In this document: in pieces, positions 22,552 through 32,775 of the stretch | How positions within the stretch are numbered: the first letter of the stretch is position 1 | Layout: the number at the start of each line of letters is the position of its first letter | NCBI RefSeq assembly: GCF_004331155.1 | Contig: NZ_SJNZ01000010.1 | Span: 1-64,000 of the forward strand | From: Acinetobacter terrestris | GTDB lineage: Bacteria > Pseudomonadota > Gammaproteobacteria > Pseudomonadales > Moraxellaceae | Direction of reading: 5' to 3' | DNA: 64,000 nt | The notes under the pieces: generated by a model | Told to the model about the DNA's origin: nothing | Seen by the model: the letters and a program-made list of their open reading frames with translations, nothing else | The model's database searches: none | Position numbers and translations under genes: made by a program

Positions 22552-24690
22552 TTACTCGTCGTCACCTTTTTTACCGCCAGATTGGAACTTAGTAATGATG
22601 CCTTCAGCCACGTTACGTGGAGTTTCAGCATATTTAGCAAATTCCATAGAATAAGTCGCACGACCTTGAGACATAGAACGCATAGAAGTTGCGTAACCAA
22701 ACATCTCAGCCAATGGAACTTCAGCTTTAATTGCTTTAGTACCACCAGGTAAATCTTCCATACCCTGAACCATACCACGACGACGGTTTAAGTCACCCAT
22801 GATATCGCCCATGTAGTCTTCTGGAGTTTCTACTTCAACTTTCATGATCGGTTCAAGAAGGATAGGATCTGCTTTCATGAAACCATCACGGAACGCGTAA
22901 GAACCTGCCATTTTGAACGATAATTCATCAGAATCGACATCATGGTAAGAACCATCAAATAATGTCGCTTTGATACCCACAACAGGATAACCAGCCAATA
23001 CACCATTCTTCATACGTTCTTGAATACCTTTGTCGACCGCACCAAAGAATTCTTTAGGTACAGTACCGCCGACAACTTCTTCAGCGAACACGTATTCTTT
23101 ACCAGCTTCTTCGACATTCATAGGTTCTAAACGAACATATACATGACCGAATTTACCTTTACCACCTGTTTGACGTACGAATTTACCTTCTTGCTCAACA
23201 GTCTTTTTGATTGTTTCGCGGTAAGCAACCATTGGTTTACCAATGTTCGCTTCAACGTTAAATTCACGTTTCATACGGTCGACAAGAATGTCAAGGTGAA
23301 GCTCACCCATACCTGCGATGATGGTTTGACCAGATTCTTCGTCAGTGCGAACACGGAACGATGGATCTTCTTTCGCCAAACGACCAAGCGCAATAGACAT
23401 TTTCTCTTGGTCAGCTTTTGTCTTAGGCTCTACAGCTAAAGAAATTACTGGCTCAGGGAATTCCATACGCTCAAGTGTAATGACGTGTTTCTCATCACAA
23501 AGTGTATCACCAGTGGTAACGTCTTTAAGACCTACACATGCAGCGATATCACCAGCGCGGATTTCTTCAACGTCTTGACGTTCGTTCGCGTGCATTTGCA
23601 CGATACGACCAATACGTTCACGTTTAGATTTAACTGGGTTGTATACTGGGTCGCCTTGTTTAAGCACACCAGAATAAACACGTACGAAAGTTAAGTTACC
23701 TACGAACTTATCATTCATGATTTTGAATGCAAGCGCAGAGAACGGTGCTTCGTCAGATGCTTCACGAATCGCTTTAGTTTCAGCTTTGTCGTCAAGAATA
23801 CCTTCGATAGGCTTAACTTCAGTCGGTGATGGTAAGAAATCAATAACAGCATCCAACATACGTTGAACACCTTTGTTTTTGAATGCTGTACCACAAAGCA
23901 TTGGTTGGATTTCACAAGCCAAAGTTTGAGCACGAATACCAGCAACGATTTGTTCTTTCGACAAGTCGCCATTGTTTAGGTATTCATCCATCAATTCTTC
24001 AGAAGCTTCAGCCGCAGCTTCAACCATGTTTGTACGCCATTCTTCAGCAGAAGCTAGAAGTTCAGCAGGGATTTCACCGTACTCGAATTGCATACCTTGT
24101 GAAGCTTCATCCCAAATGATCTGTTTCATTTCGATCAAGTCGATAACGCCTTTGAAGTTTTCTTCAGCGCCAACAGGGATTACAACTGGTACAGGATGTG
24201 CACCAAGACGTGTTTTCATTTGTTCAACAACACGGAAGAAGTTTGCACCAGTACGGTCCATCTTGTTCACGAATGCTAAACGAGGCACTTTATATTTGTT
24301 TGCTTGACGCCATACAGTTTCTGACTGAGGTTGTACACCACCTACAGCACAGTAAACCATACATGCACCGTCAAGAACACGCATAGAACGCTCAACTTCA
24401 ATTGTGAAGTCAACGTGTCCCGGGGTGTCAATTACGTTGATACGGTGTTCTGGGTATTGCTTAGCCATACCAGACCAGAAACAAGTTGTAGCAGCTGAAG
24501 TGATTGTAATACCACGTTCTTGCTCTTGTTCCATCCAGTCCATTGTTGCTGCACCATCATGTACTTCACCAATTTTGTGAGATACACCTGTGTAGAACAA
24601 AATACGTTCTGAAGTAGTGGTTTTACCAGCATCAATATGAGCAGAAATACCAATGTTACGGTAACGAGAAATTGGGGTTTGACGAGCCAT
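22552..24690 (-). CDS. fusA: Elongation factor G
   Basis: The GTPase that drives ribosomal translocation. The 712-residue protein has G1 HIDAGKTT, the switch region [12 protein letters not shown]3 DTPGHVDF and G4 NKMDRTGA, with all five domains present. The start is the ATG at 24690 ([12 protein letters not shown]) by family conservation; an in-frame ATG at 24702 would sit directly on its AGG. It lies between rpsG and tuf in the str operon. Confidence 0.98.
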   Translation of the reverse strand: MARQTPISRYRNIGISAHIDAGKTTTSERILFYTGVSHKIGEVHDGAATMDWMEQEQERGITITSAATTCFWSGMAKQYPEHRINVIDTPGHVDFTIEVERSMRVLDGACMVYCAVGGVQPQSETVWRQANKYKVPRLAFVNKMDRTGANFFRVVEQMKTRLGAHPVPVVIPVGAEENFKGVIDLIEMKQIIWDEASQGMQFEYGEIPAELLASAEEWRTNMVEAAAEASEELMDEYLNNGDLSKEQIVAGIRAQTLACEIQPMLCGTAFKNKGVQRMLDAVIDFLPSPTEVKPIEGILDDKAETKAIREASDEAPFSALAFKIMNDKFVGNLTFVRVYSGVLKQGDPVYNPVKSKRERIGRIVQMHANERQDVEEIRAGDIAACVGLKDVTTGDTLCDEKHVITLERMEFPEPVISLAVEPKTKADQEKMSIALGRLAKEDPSFRVRTDEESGQTIIAGMGELHLDILVDRMKREFNVEANIGKPMVAYRETIKKTVEQEGKFVRQTGGKGKFGHVYVRLEPMNVEEAGKEYVFAEEVVGGTVPKEFFGAVDKGIQERMKNGVLAGYPVVGIKATLFDGSYHDVDSDELSFKMAGSYAFRDGFMKADPILLEPIMKVEVETPEDYMGDIMGDLNRRRGMVQGMEDLPGGTKAIKAEVPLAEMFGYATSMRSMSQGRATYSMEFAKYAETPRNVAEGIITKFQSGGKKGDDE

Positions 24691-24816
24691 GATTTCTTGC
24701 ATTCCTAAATTTGTTGTTTAAAACAGGACGCTTTAAGTTGCTAGCAACTTAAAGCGTTTTGATAACAGTTCAGTAAAACTGAACTATCCTCATCCTGATT
24801 AAGGTCTTTAAACCTA

Positions 24817-25287
24817 TTAGAAACGGTAGTGAGAGAATGCTTTGTTGGCTTCAGCCATACGATGCACGTCTTCACGTTTCTTAACTGCTGAACCCTTACC
24901 TTCAGCTGCATCAAGCAACTCACCAGCAAGACGTAAAGCCATAGTTTTTTCAGAACGCTTAGCAGCAGCTTCTACTAACCAGCGCATAGCTAAGGCAGTA
25001 CGACGGGATGGGCGTACTTCCATAGGCACTTGATAAGTAGCACCACCAACACGGCGTGCTTTTACTTCGACCATAGGACGAACTTTTTCAAGAGTAGTCT
25101 CGAAAAATTCAACTGGGTCTACTTTAGATTTTTCTTGAACGCGGTCTAAAGCACCGTAAACGATACTTTCAGCAATAGATTTTTTACCATCTTGCATTAC
25201 GTGGTTCATGAATTTAGCGATTGTTTGGCTGCCGAACTTAGGATCCGGAAGGATTTCACGGGCAGCAACTACGCGACGTCTTGGCAT
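24817..25287 (-). CDS. rpsG: Small ribosomal subunit protein uS7
   Basis: A 156-residue 16S rRNA head-assembly protein. It starts [17 protein letters not shown], includes [13 protein letters not shown] and ends AFSHYRF, as in other gamma-proteobacteria. It lies between rpsL (177-base gap) and fusA (126-base gap) in the str operon. The wide gaps are typical of Acinetobacter-type organisation and may hold leader structure for S7 autoregulation, though I could not identify one by eye. Confidence 0.98.
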   Translation of the reverse strand: MPRRRVVAAREILPDPKFGSQTIAKFMNHVMQDGKKSIAESIVYGALDRVQEKSKVDPVEFFETTLEKVRPMVEVKARRVGGATYQVPMEVRPSRRTALAMRWLVEAAAKRSEKTMALRLAGELLDAAEGKGSAVKKREDVHRMAEANKAFSHYRF

Positions 25288-25464
25288 TTTAACACCTATA
25301 AATATGACACTTCAGGTTTATCCAGCATGAGTACAAAGTGTCATGTACTGTTCGCTGGCCTTACTACACGTCGCTTGAATTTCACAAAATTAAATGCAGA
25401 AATCAGACAAGCGAGACGATAAAGGATTGCGGTTCTACGTTCTTAAGAAACGAATCTCGAAAGA

Positions 25465-25839
25465 TTATTTCTTAGGACGTTTAGTACCGTATTTAGAACG
25501 AGACTGGTTACGATCTTTAACACCAGCGCAGTCTAAAGAACCACGAACGGTATGGTAACGTACACCTGGTAAGTCTTTAACACGACCACCACGGATAAGA
25601 ACAACACTGTGCTCTTGTAGGTTATGGCCTTCACCACCGATGTAGCTTGATACTTCAAAACCTGAAGTTAAGCGAACACGGCAAACTTTACGCATTGCTG
25701 AGTTAGGTTTTTTAGGTGTAGTAGTGTAAACACGTGTACAAACACCACGACGTTGTGGACAAGCCTTCAACGCAGGAACTTTTGATTTTTCAACCAAAGT
25801 AGTACGACCCTTACGGATCAACTGATTTGTTGTTGCCAT
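25465..25839 (-). CDS. rpsL: Small ribosomal subunit protein uS12
   Basis: A 124-residue decoding-centre protein and first gene of the str operon. Lys43 (in TPKKPNSA) and the PGVRYH region are the wild-type forms, so the common streptomycin-resistance substitutions at Lys43 are absent. The RBS ACGGGAG precedes the ATG. A near-consensus promoter lies 60-88 bases upstream of the start. Confidence 0.98.
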   Translation of the reverse strand: MATTNQLIRKGRTTLVEKSKVPALKACPQRRGVCTRVYTTTPKKPNSAMRKVCRVRLTSGFEVSSYIGGEGHNLQEHSVVLIRGGRVKDLPGVRYHTVRGSLDCAGVKDRNQSRSKYGTKRPKK

Positions 25840-25898
25840 TTGGCAATTCTCCCGTTAATAAAAAGCCTCAAAAAAATACTACTTTTCGAGGGCAGACA

Positions 25899-25927
25899 AT
25901 TGTAAGCGAAGATAGAAAAATGGTCAA
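25899..25927 (-). promoter_or_regulatory. Promoter of the rpsL-rpsG-fusA-tuf operon
   Basis: On the minus strand, TTGACC (25922-25927) is followed after exactly 17 bases by TACAAT (25899-25904). Both are one mismatch from the sigma-70 consensus. It lies between the EcsC-family gene and rpsL, giving a leader of roughly 50 bases. Confidence 0.85.
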
Positions 25928-26007
25928 TATTCGAGGCCATATCAAATATCAACCATTTCCTTATAATTAGGGCGTTTGAAAGGATTTACTAGGCTTGGGC
26001 TTAGCTT

Positions 26008-27459
26008 TTAAGATTTCTTTTTTGTAACTTTACTCTTTGCTGGAGCAGTTTCATCCTTTTGTTCAGATGTTTCGCTAGAAGATTGCGCTGATTTCTCTGC
26101 ACTTTCTTCTCCCTGATCTTCTGAATCATAGTTCTGTTTAGCCTCATCCGATTCAGGCTCTTCTACAGGAACGGCAGGTTTCTGCGGTTCAACCTGTTCG
26201 TGCGGTTCAACCATTTGCTCCGCTAAAGATTCCAGACCCTGCTCAACCTGTTCATCCTGGTGGTCTTCATCGGCTTTAACAACTTCTGTTTTCTTTTTGA
26301 TGGTGACATTCGAAATGGCATTATTGTCAGGTATTTGAATATCCTGATCCAATTTAAGTTCACTTGGCTTCACATTAACTTCAGGTAAATGCTCCAATAA
26401 TTTGGGTGTTGCCTGAGCCAACAAGGCCAAAGATTTTTCATAAGCCGCAATTGGCGAGATCTCTACCCCTTGATGTTGTTGCAAGTAACTTCGGGCGTGA
26501 GAAAAGATTTGTTGTGCTTTCTGGTTTACGTCTTCAACCAGCTTCCAGCTATACGCTGCACCAATGCCCGCTCCTGCGACCGGTGTCAATTTGCTGATGA
26601 TTGAAATTTTGGGAATATGATTCAACCACTCCCATTTCATTTCACCATTTTCATTGCTTAACCATTTTTTCAGTGCTGCCGCATCATTGCTTGAGCCCAA
26701 CATTTGCTGGAATTGAGAAACATCATGGGTTCTCAACATCCCTGATATAGCTTTTAGCGCCATCAATACACTTTGCTTTTCCGCAATCTGGCCTAAATCA
26801 ATTTGTTTAAACACGAACTGAACAATGTCCTGTTCTGTTTCTTTATTCAGCTCAAAACCATAGGCACGTCCAACCTGATAAATCATGCGCAAAGACATGA
26901 TTAAAGACAACGGCACATCAACTGCTGAACCGACCACACCTGTGGCTCCGGTCACGGCGCCTTGCATAGAGGCAATCCATTTATTCTGCTCTGCCAAGGC
27001 TTGGCTAATTCGCTTTGAACGGTCTACATCTTGGGTCAGTTCCTGTAAATCTTTTGCTCCAGCCTGATCAAGCACGGCATCGACTGAACTGAGATTTGAA
27101 GTAAACTGATTGAGCTGTTCAAAAAAATAATCCGATAATTTATCTGAAAATTGTGGGGAAACAAAATTGGCGACGCGCGTTACCTTTCCATACTGACGAC
27201 CGAGCAATTGTCTCGATACATTGGGTAAATACTCGCGCAGCATTTGTTGAGGATTATCATATTTTTGGACTTCAAAGGCATTCGTTTGACGGGCACTTCC
27301 ATCAATCACCTGACCATTTTTTGATGGTTGCAGGACCTTGGTCACTGCACTCGGAGCGGCATGATTCAGTACACCCATTCCAGCTGCACTGATCTTTTTA
27401 GCCACTCCAAAGGCATTTGATAGGAATCCATGTGAATGTTTATTATTGATATCAGTCAT
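26008..27459 (-). CDS. EcsC-family protein with long acidic C-terminal tail
   Basis: A 483-residue protein. Residues about 100-330 match the EcsC family in my reading: GAVTGATGVVGSAVDVPLSL, IYQVGRAYGFEL and the TPVAGAGIGAAYSW block, with two hydrophobic glycine-rich segments that may insert in membrane. Residues about 385-475 are low-complexity and rich in Glu, Gln, Ser and Pro, ending in the basic KSKVTKKKS. The function of proteobacterial EcsC proteins is unknown. RBS GAGGATAAAG precedes the ATG. It lies immediately upstream of the str operon on the same strand, so readthrough into rpsL is possible. Confidence 0.75.
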   Translation of the reverse strand: MTDINNKHSHGFLSNAFGVAKKISAAGMGVLNHAAPSAVTKVLQPSKNGQVIDGSARQTNAFEVQKYDNPQQMLREYLPNVSRQLLGRQYGKVTRVANFVSPQFSDKLSDYFFEQLNQFTSNLSSVDAVLDQAGAKDLQELTQDVDRSKRISQALAEQNKWIASMQGAVTGATGVVGSAVDVPLSLIMSLRMIYQVGRAYGFELNKETEQDIVQFVFKQIDLGQIAEKQSVLMALKAISGMLRTHDVSQFQQMLGSSNDAAALKKWLSNENGEMKWEWLNHIPKISIISKLTPVAGAGIGAAYSWKLVEDVNQKAQQIFSHARSYLQQHQGVEISPIAAYEKSLALLAQATPKLLEHLPEVNVKPSELKLDQDIQIPDNNAISNVTIKKKTEVVKADEDHQDEQVEQGLESLAEQMVEPHEQVEPQKPAVPVEEPESDEAKQNYDSEDQGEESAEKSAQSSSETSEQKDETAPAKSKVTKKKS

Positions 27460-27738
27460 TCTTTATCCTCGTTTTCACTTATTACAATTATTGATAAATA
27501 CTAGGTATAGTCTAAGTTTATCTCAATTTTAATGTGTATCTTTTGGTTAATTAAACCGGGTAATTTTCACAAATAGACACACAGGGAAATAGGCATAATA
27601 TTTGCCATAAGAATTCAAAAATCTTTCTGCTATTATAAATGTAATTGAAATACATGAGTAACGCGCTGGGTTTTGCCTGAGGCAAAAGATTCATTCAGCT
27701 GCATTTGCTCACATTACTACCATATAAGGGATCTGTAG

Positions 27739-28968
27739 ATGAAACGTGTTGTAATCACTGGCATGGGGATCAACTCATGTATCGGTAATTCTTTAGAAGA
27801 AGTAACAAATTCTTTGCAAAACGGGATTTCTGGAACACGTTTTAACCCGACTTATGCTGAACTCAATTTTAAAAGCCACGTGAGTGCAGCAGCAGAACAA
27901 AACTTTGACAATATCGACCGTAAACTAAAACGCTTTATGGGCGTTTGTTCGATGTATGCCTACAACTCTGCCCTTGCTGCAGTCGAACATTCCGGTTTAC
28001 AGGTTGAAGAATTGGCAGGTAACCCGCGTTATGGTATTACCGGTGGTTCAGGTGGTGGTTCAACTGCATCTGTCATTGAAATGAACGAATTATTGCAAAC
28101 CAAAGGTGCGCGTAAAGTTGGCCCTTTCTTTGTTCCGCGTAACATGACCAACACCATTACCGCAAACGTGGGCGTGGCATTCAAATTACAAGGTGTGGCG
28201 CATACCATTACCAGCGCATGTGCGACTTCTGCTGATGCCATTGGTTATGCTTATAACCTGATTCAATTGGGCAAACAGGATTTAATGCTTGCGGGTGGCG
28301 GTGAAGAAGATCATTGGTCACAAAGCTTGTTGTTTGATGCAATGGGCGCGCTTTGCTCTAAATACAATGACACGCCAGAAAAAGCTTCCCGTCCATACTC
28401 TGCTGACCGTGACGGTTTTGTGATTGCCGGTGGTGGCGGTTTCGTGGTGCTTGAATCACTTGAACATGCACAAGCGCGTGGTGCAAAAATTCTTGCTGAA
28501 GTGGTCGGCTACGCTGCAAACAGTGATGGTGCAGACATGGTTGCGCCAAGCGGTGAAGGTGCAACGCGTTGTGTGCTTATGGCTTTAGAAGAAGCCAAAC
28601 AGCACGGCGTAGATAAAATTGACTATGTGAATACCCACGGTACTTCTACTCCAGCGGGTGACATCACAGAACTTAAAGCCATGGAACGTGCATTTGGTGA
28701 AGGTCAGGTTCCTCCACTAAGCTCAACCAAGTCCATGACCGGTCACAGCTTGGGTGCTGCCGGCGTACAAGAAGCGATTTATTCGGTTCTGATGATGCAA
28801 AATGACTTCATTGCGCCAAACATCAACGTGACGGAACTGGATGAAGGCGCAAAACCATTTGATATCGTACTTGAAAAACGTGACGCAAAACTGAATACTG
28901 TGATGAGTAACAGTTTCGGTTTTGGCGGTGTAAATGCCTGTCTTGTTTTCAAAAAATGGGAAGGCTAA
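27739..28968 (+). CDS. fabB: 3-oxoacyl-[acyl-carrier-protein] synthase I (FabB type)
   Basis: A condensing enzyme that elongates fatty acids on ACP and is needed for unsaturated chains. The 409-residue protein has the nucleophile in TSACATSAD (about Cys161). The two histidines lie in NTHGTSTPAGD and TGHSLGAAG, giving the Cys-His-His triad. GFGGVNAC is at the C-terminus. The ACATSA context and length favour FabB over FabF. RBS AAGGGATCTGTAG precedes the ATG. hemJ follows after 67 bases on the same strand. Confidence 0.93.
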   Translation: MKRVVITGMGINSCIGNSLEEVTNSLQNGISGTRFNPTYAELNFKSHVSAAAEQNFDNIDRKLKRFMGVCSMYAYNSALAAVEHSGLQVEELAGNPRYGITGGSGGGSTASVIEMNELLQTKGARKVGPFFVPRNMTNTITANVGVAFKLQGVAHTITSACATSADAIGYAYNLIQLGKQDLMLAGGGEEDHWSQSLLFDAMGALCSKYNDTPEKASRPYSADRDGFVIAGGGGFVVLESLEHAQARGAKILAEVVGYAANSDGADMVAPSGEGATRCVLMALEEAKQHGVDKIDYVNTHGTSTPAGDITELKAMERAFGEGQVPPLSSTKSMTGHSLGAAGVQEAIYSVLMMQNDFIAPNINVTELDEGAKPFDIVLEKRDAKLNTVMSNSFGFGGVNACLVFKKWEG

Positions 28969-29035
28969 GCTAAGAATTGTTGATCATCCGGCAATGGGTG
29001 ATCAACGTCTACACTGCCCTTAAAAGGGTGAATAG

Positions 29036-29488
29036 ATGGATGCTCCTTCTGATGCTTTCTTGTGGGTAAAAGCATTACATATTATTGCTGTGGTTTGCTG
29101 GTTTGCAGCTTTGTTCTACTTGCCACGTTTATATGTTTATCATGCGATGAGTGAGGATGCCACGAGTCATCAGCGTTTCCAGATTATGGAACGCAAGTTG
29201 TACCGCGGCATCATGTGGCCGGCAATGCTTGCCACCCTCATCACGGCGCACTTTCTAGTTGATTGGGGTGATGCAACGCGGCATTACCATGAAGCGCTCT
29301 GGTTTTACCTGAAAGTTGGCTTGGTCGGTTTATTGGTGATCTATCATTTGGTCTGTGGTTATTACCGCAAAAAACTGCTGGTCGATGCACATTACAAGTC
29401 ACACAAGTTTTGGCGCTTCTTCAATGAAATGCCCACACTGATTCTATTTGCAGTGGTGATTTTAGTGGTGGTTAAACCGCAGTTTTAA
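29036..29488 (+). CDS. hemJ: Protoporphyrinogen oxidase HemJ
   Basis: An inner-membrane enzyme oxidising protoporphyrinogen IX to protoporphyrin IX in heme synthesis. The 150-residue protein has four membrane helices and the family blocks KALHIIAVVCWFAALFYLPRL and RGIMWPAM, with the conserved early His and a Lys-rich loop before the last helix. Acinetobacter uses HemJ in place of HemG or HemY, as established in A. baylyi. It ends at a clear terminator. Confidence 0.92.
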   Translation: MDAPSDAFLWVKALHIIAVVCWFAALFYLPRLYVYHAMSEDATSHQRFQIMERKLYRGIMWPAMLATLITAHFLVDWGDATRHYHEALWFYLKVGLVGLLVIYHLVCGYYRKKLLVDAHYKSHKFWRFFNEMPTLILFAVVILVVVKPQF

Positions 29489-29500
29489 TCCAGAAGATTT

Positions 29501-29529
29501 AAAAAGCCTCTTAATAGAGGCTTTTTTTA
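29501..29529 (+). terminator. Terminator downstream of hemJ
   Basis: AAAAAGCCTCT and AGAGGCTTTTT form an 11-base stem with a TAAT loop and a T-run on the plus strand. Confidence 0.92.
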
Positions 29530-29580
29530 TATGTTTGCTTAAGGACTAAATCTTCAATCTTTCCTGAAAATAATCCGGAT

Positions 29581-29613
29581 AAAAAAGAGAGTGGCTTGAA
29601 CCACTCTCTTTTT
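29581..29613 (-). terminator. Terminator downstream of cycA
   Basis: A perfect 13-base stem, AAAAAGAGAGTGG/CCACTCTCTTTTT, with a six-base loop, 18 bases after the permease stop. The A and T flanks would allow action in both directions. Confidence 0.92.
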
Positions 29614-29631
29614 AATTGTCTGAATCAATGA

Positions 29632-31065
29632 TTACTTTAATTCCAAAGACTGAATACGCTTTTTCATCCGTGGCAAGTACAAGATACGATACGTCACTCC
29701 CAGAATCACCAGCCAAAGCGGACTAATCATCAGGGCTTTTAAAGTATCCGGTTCCAAACTCAAAATAATTAAAGCAAACAGCATGAAAGCTAGAATGACA
29801 TAGGACATCCATACCCCACCTGGCATTTTAAAGGTCGATTTGGCATGCAATTCAGGACTACGTTTTCTGTAGCGAATGTAGCAAACCATAATCAGGCTCC
29901 AGATACTAAGGAACAGGATGACGCACAATGAACTGGCCAAAGTAAACGCTTCAATGGTATTCGGCACGAAATACTGCAATGCTGCGCCCGCCATAATAAA
30001 GCAGCAAGAAAAAATAAGTCCTTTGGCCGGAACTGCACGTTTGGACAACTGGCTTAGGGTTTGCGGTGCCTGACCATCTTTAGCCAAACCAAACAACATC
30101 CGGCTGGTAGAGAAGACGCCACTATTCATGGAGGACATCACTGAAGATAAAACCACCAGATTCATAATAATGGCAGAGGTTGGAATTCCGGCATGCAGGA
30201 ATAAAGTCACAAATGGACTCTGATCTCCCGGGATCTGGTTCCATGGCGTAACTGACATCACCACAAAGAGAGACAGCACATAAAATAGAATAATTCGCGT
30301 CGGAATTGCATTGATGGCTTTGGGCAGATTTTTCTCAGGATCTTTGGTTTCAGCTGCCATGGTTCCAATCAGCTCTACCCCAACAAAGGCAAACAGTGCA
30401 ATCTGGAAGCCGGCCAAAAACCCGCTTGCACCTTTCGGGAACATGCCGCCATGTGACCAGACATGACTAAAGCTTGCCACAGCACCTTGCGGCGGCTGGA
30501 ACTGCATAAACACCATATATCCGCCAATACCAATCAAACCCAAAATGGCTAAAATTTTAATCAGCGCAAACCAGAATTCAATTTCACCAAACAGTTTTAC
30601 AGTAAGCAGATTAATACCTAACACCAACAGTACACAGCCTGCACTGATGGCGGCCTGCCCCATAGGGGTAAAAGCTTCTCCAGCCGGCAGCCAAAAACCG
30701 AGATAATTGATAATAGCAGCCAAATCTGCAATACCGACCAACACCCAGCCCAACCAATACGACCAGCCGATATAATAGCCCGCAGCCGGGCCAATCAGAT
30801 CATGCGCCATATCGATAAAAGATTTGTAATGCAGATTGGAAAGCAAGATTTCACCTAATGCACGCATCAGGAAAAAGAACATCGCACCAATAATCATGTA
30901 AATAATTAGGATGGATGGCCCAGCCAGGGAAATGGTTTTCCCTGAACCCATAAACAAACCCGTACCAATGGCGCCGCCAATTGCAATCAGCTGTAAATGA
31001 CGGTTGGAGAGTTTCCTTTGTAATTCATGCGGAGAAGATGAATCATCCAATTGATTCGTTGTCAT
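29632..31065 (-). CDS. cycA: D-serine/D-alanine/glycine-type amino acid permease
   Basis: A 477-residue APC-superfamily proton symporter with twelve hydrophobic helices. It begins with HLQLIAIGGAIGTGLFMGSG, the substrate-binding unwound helix 1, and contains VELIGTMAAETKDPEKNLPKAIN. Its place at the end of the dad cluster fits import of alanine and D-alanine. It is 162 bases after ridA, so it may also have its own promoter. The symbol is inferred from similarity plus context. Confidence 0.85.
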   Translation of the reverse strand: MTTNQLDDSSSPHELQRKLSNRHLQLIAIGGAIGTGLFMGSGKTISLAGPSILIIYMIIGAMFFFLMRALGEILLSNLHYKSFIDMAHDLIGPAAGYYIGWSYWLGWVLVGIADLAAIINYLGFWLPAGEAFTPMGQAAISAGCVLLVLGINLLTVKLFGEIEFWFALIKILAILGLIGIGGYMVFMQFQPPQGAVASFSHVWSHGGMFPKGASGFLAGFQIALFAFVGVELIGTMAAETKDPEKNLPKAINAIPTRIILFYVLSLFVVMSVTPWNQIPGDQSPFVTLFLHAGIPTSAIIMNLVVLSSVMSSMNSGVFSTSRMLFGLAKDGQAPQTLSQLSKRAVPAKGLIFSCCFIMAGAALQYFVPNTIEAFTLASSLCVILFLSIWSLIMVCYIRYRKRSPELHAKSTFKMPGGVWMSYVILAFMLFALIILSLEPDTLKALMISPLWLVILGVTYRILYLPRMKKRIQSLELK

Positions 31066-31227
31066 ATTTCAACATCCTTATAGCACTGTATAAACCAGAC
31101 ATTTGAATTGAGCCAAAGCTTCCTGATCGCTCAATCGTGCCTCTTGAAAATTTCTGCTTTAATCAAGACAGTTGCACTATTCCTTATCTAGTTGCGGGAG
31201 AGTATTTAAAAAAATAAAAGCTAAAAA

Positions 31228-31587
31228 TTACTTTTGTGCTGCCGTCACAGCAATTTCAATCAACCAATCCGGGTTCACCAGATTCGCCTGAATAGTGGCG
31301 CGTGATGGTGCAACGCAGCCTTGTAACCAATCGACCCAAATTGCATTCATTGTTTTAAAATCTTCAAGATTTTTGATATACAGCTGTGCCGATAATAGTC
31401 GTGACTTATCGCTATTGGCCTGCGCCAATAAACTGTCGATGGTGGCAAGAATGTCGCGAGTTTGCAGTTCAACATCCTGTGCTGTGGTTTTGGGCACCTG
31501 ACCTGACAAATACACCACCTGATTAAAAATAGTGACTGCACTCATGACTTCTGTGGTGTTGATGTTCTGGATATCTACATGTGACAT
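31228..31587 (-). CDS. RidA-family reactive imine deaminase
   Basis: A 119-residue YjgF/RidA homologue. The family core YLSGQVP and the catalytic Arg in CVAPSRATIQANL are present, which argues for real imine or enamine hydrolysis. It sits between dadX and cycA on the same strand, 52 bases after dadX. The likely job is to remove 2-iminopropionate or 2-aminoacrylate formed during alanine and serine catabolism, protecting PLP enzymes such as DadX. Confidence 0.88.
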   Translation of the reverse strand: MSHVDIQNINTTEVMSAVTIFNQVVYLSGQVPKTTAQDVELQTRDILATIDSLLAQANSDKSRLLSAQLYIKNLEDFKTMNAIWVDWLQGCVAPSRATIQANLVNPDWLIEIAVTAAQK

Positions 31588-31639
31588 ATTAATTTCCCTA
31601 TTCTGGATAACTGGATCTGGAGTAAATAAACGTTAAATT

Positions 31640-32743
31640 CTACTGTTCAATTTCAAATTGCACCCGAGCCGTGACTGCGCACATAAGCTCGTAGCCGACC
31701 GTTCCCGAACTTGCTGCCACATCATCGATAGCTAAAACCGTACCTGTTGATGATGTGCCCCAAAGCACCACTTCACTGCCAATTTCAGCATCGGGAATAT
31801 GGGTCAGATCAACGGCCAGCATATCCATACTGACCCGACCCAGGATTTGAGTGCGAACTGAATTGACCAGCACAGGCGTGCCGGTTTTCGATATGCGCTG
31901 ATAACCATCGGCATAACCACAGGCAACAATGCCAACCTTTAAAGGTTCGGAGGCAATAAAATGTGAACCATAACCAATACTTTCACTGGCTTTGACTTCT
32001 TGCACAGCAATGATCTTACTGCGCAGTGACATGGTCGGTTGCAGCTGCCAGTCCTGAATGTTATGCGCTGGATAATCTGGAGAACTGCCGTAGAGCATAA
32101 TGCCGCTACGGATATAATCAGAATGTAGTTGTTGGGGATAACGCAGGATAGCGGCACTATTACTGATCGAGCATTTTCCCGGTAAATCTTTGATGGTTTC
32201 TTCAAAGATTTGTTGTTGATAGCCAATGCCGGGCTTCCCCAGGCGTTCACCATCCGCATCGGAAAAATGCGTCATATGAACAATCGATTTCACACATCCG
32301 AGTTGTTTCAAACTGTGCCAGGCAGTTCGGTATGCGTCTGGACTAAAGCCTAAACGATTCATCCCGCTGTTCATTTTTAAAAACACGTCGAATTGCGCAG
32401 AACCTTCAAACTGCTGCAGCCACTCAAGTTGGTACTGGCTGTGGACAGTAAAACTAAGATCCAATTCAACACAATCCTGTAAATCATGAACCTCGAACAA
32501 ACCTTCAAGAAGCAGAATTTGACCCGGCCAACCGAGTGCGCGAACAAGTTTCGCTTCCGCAATATCGAGCAAGGCAAAACCATCGGCCTGTTGAAGAGCC
32601 TCATAGACACGTTCAATGCCGTGACCATAGGCATTGGCTTTGACCACGGCAAAAACCTGGCTGTCAGGCATCATGCCACGTGCAACCGCCAAATTATTGC
32701 CTAAAGCCGCCTGATGGATCACAGCCTTAATGGGACGTGACAT
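31640..32743 (-). CDS. dadX: Alanine racemase, catabolic
   Basis: A PLP enzyme interconverting L- and D-alanine. The 367-residue protein has the cofactor lysine in VVKANAYGHG (Lys35), the second catalytic base Tyr in ESIGYGSHF and the R-G-x-x-LY block (IRSGIMLYG). It lies 32 bases downstream of dadA, which identifies it as the catabolic racemase rather than the cell-wall Alr. Confidence 0.95.
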   Translation of the reverse strand: MSRPIKAVIHQAALGNNLAVARGMMPDSQVFAVVKANAYGHGIERVYEALQQADGFALLDIAEAKLVRALGWPGQILLLEGLFEVHDLQDCVELDLSFTVHSQYQLEWLQQFEGSAQFDVFLKMNSGMNRLGFSPDAYRTAWHSLKQLGCVKSIVHMTHFSDADGERLGKPGIGYQQQIFEETIKDLPGKCSISNSAAILRYPQQLHSDYIRSGIMLYGSSPDYPAHNIQDWQLQPTMSLRSKIIAVQEVKASESIGYGSHFIASEPLKVGIVACGYADGYQRISKTGTPVLVNSVRTQILGRVSMDMLAVDLTHIPDAEIGSEVVLWGTSSTGTVLAIDDVAASSGTVGYELMCAVTARVQFEIEQ

Positions 32744-32775
32744 ATATTCATCCTTGAATAGTGATTTAGGGTAAA

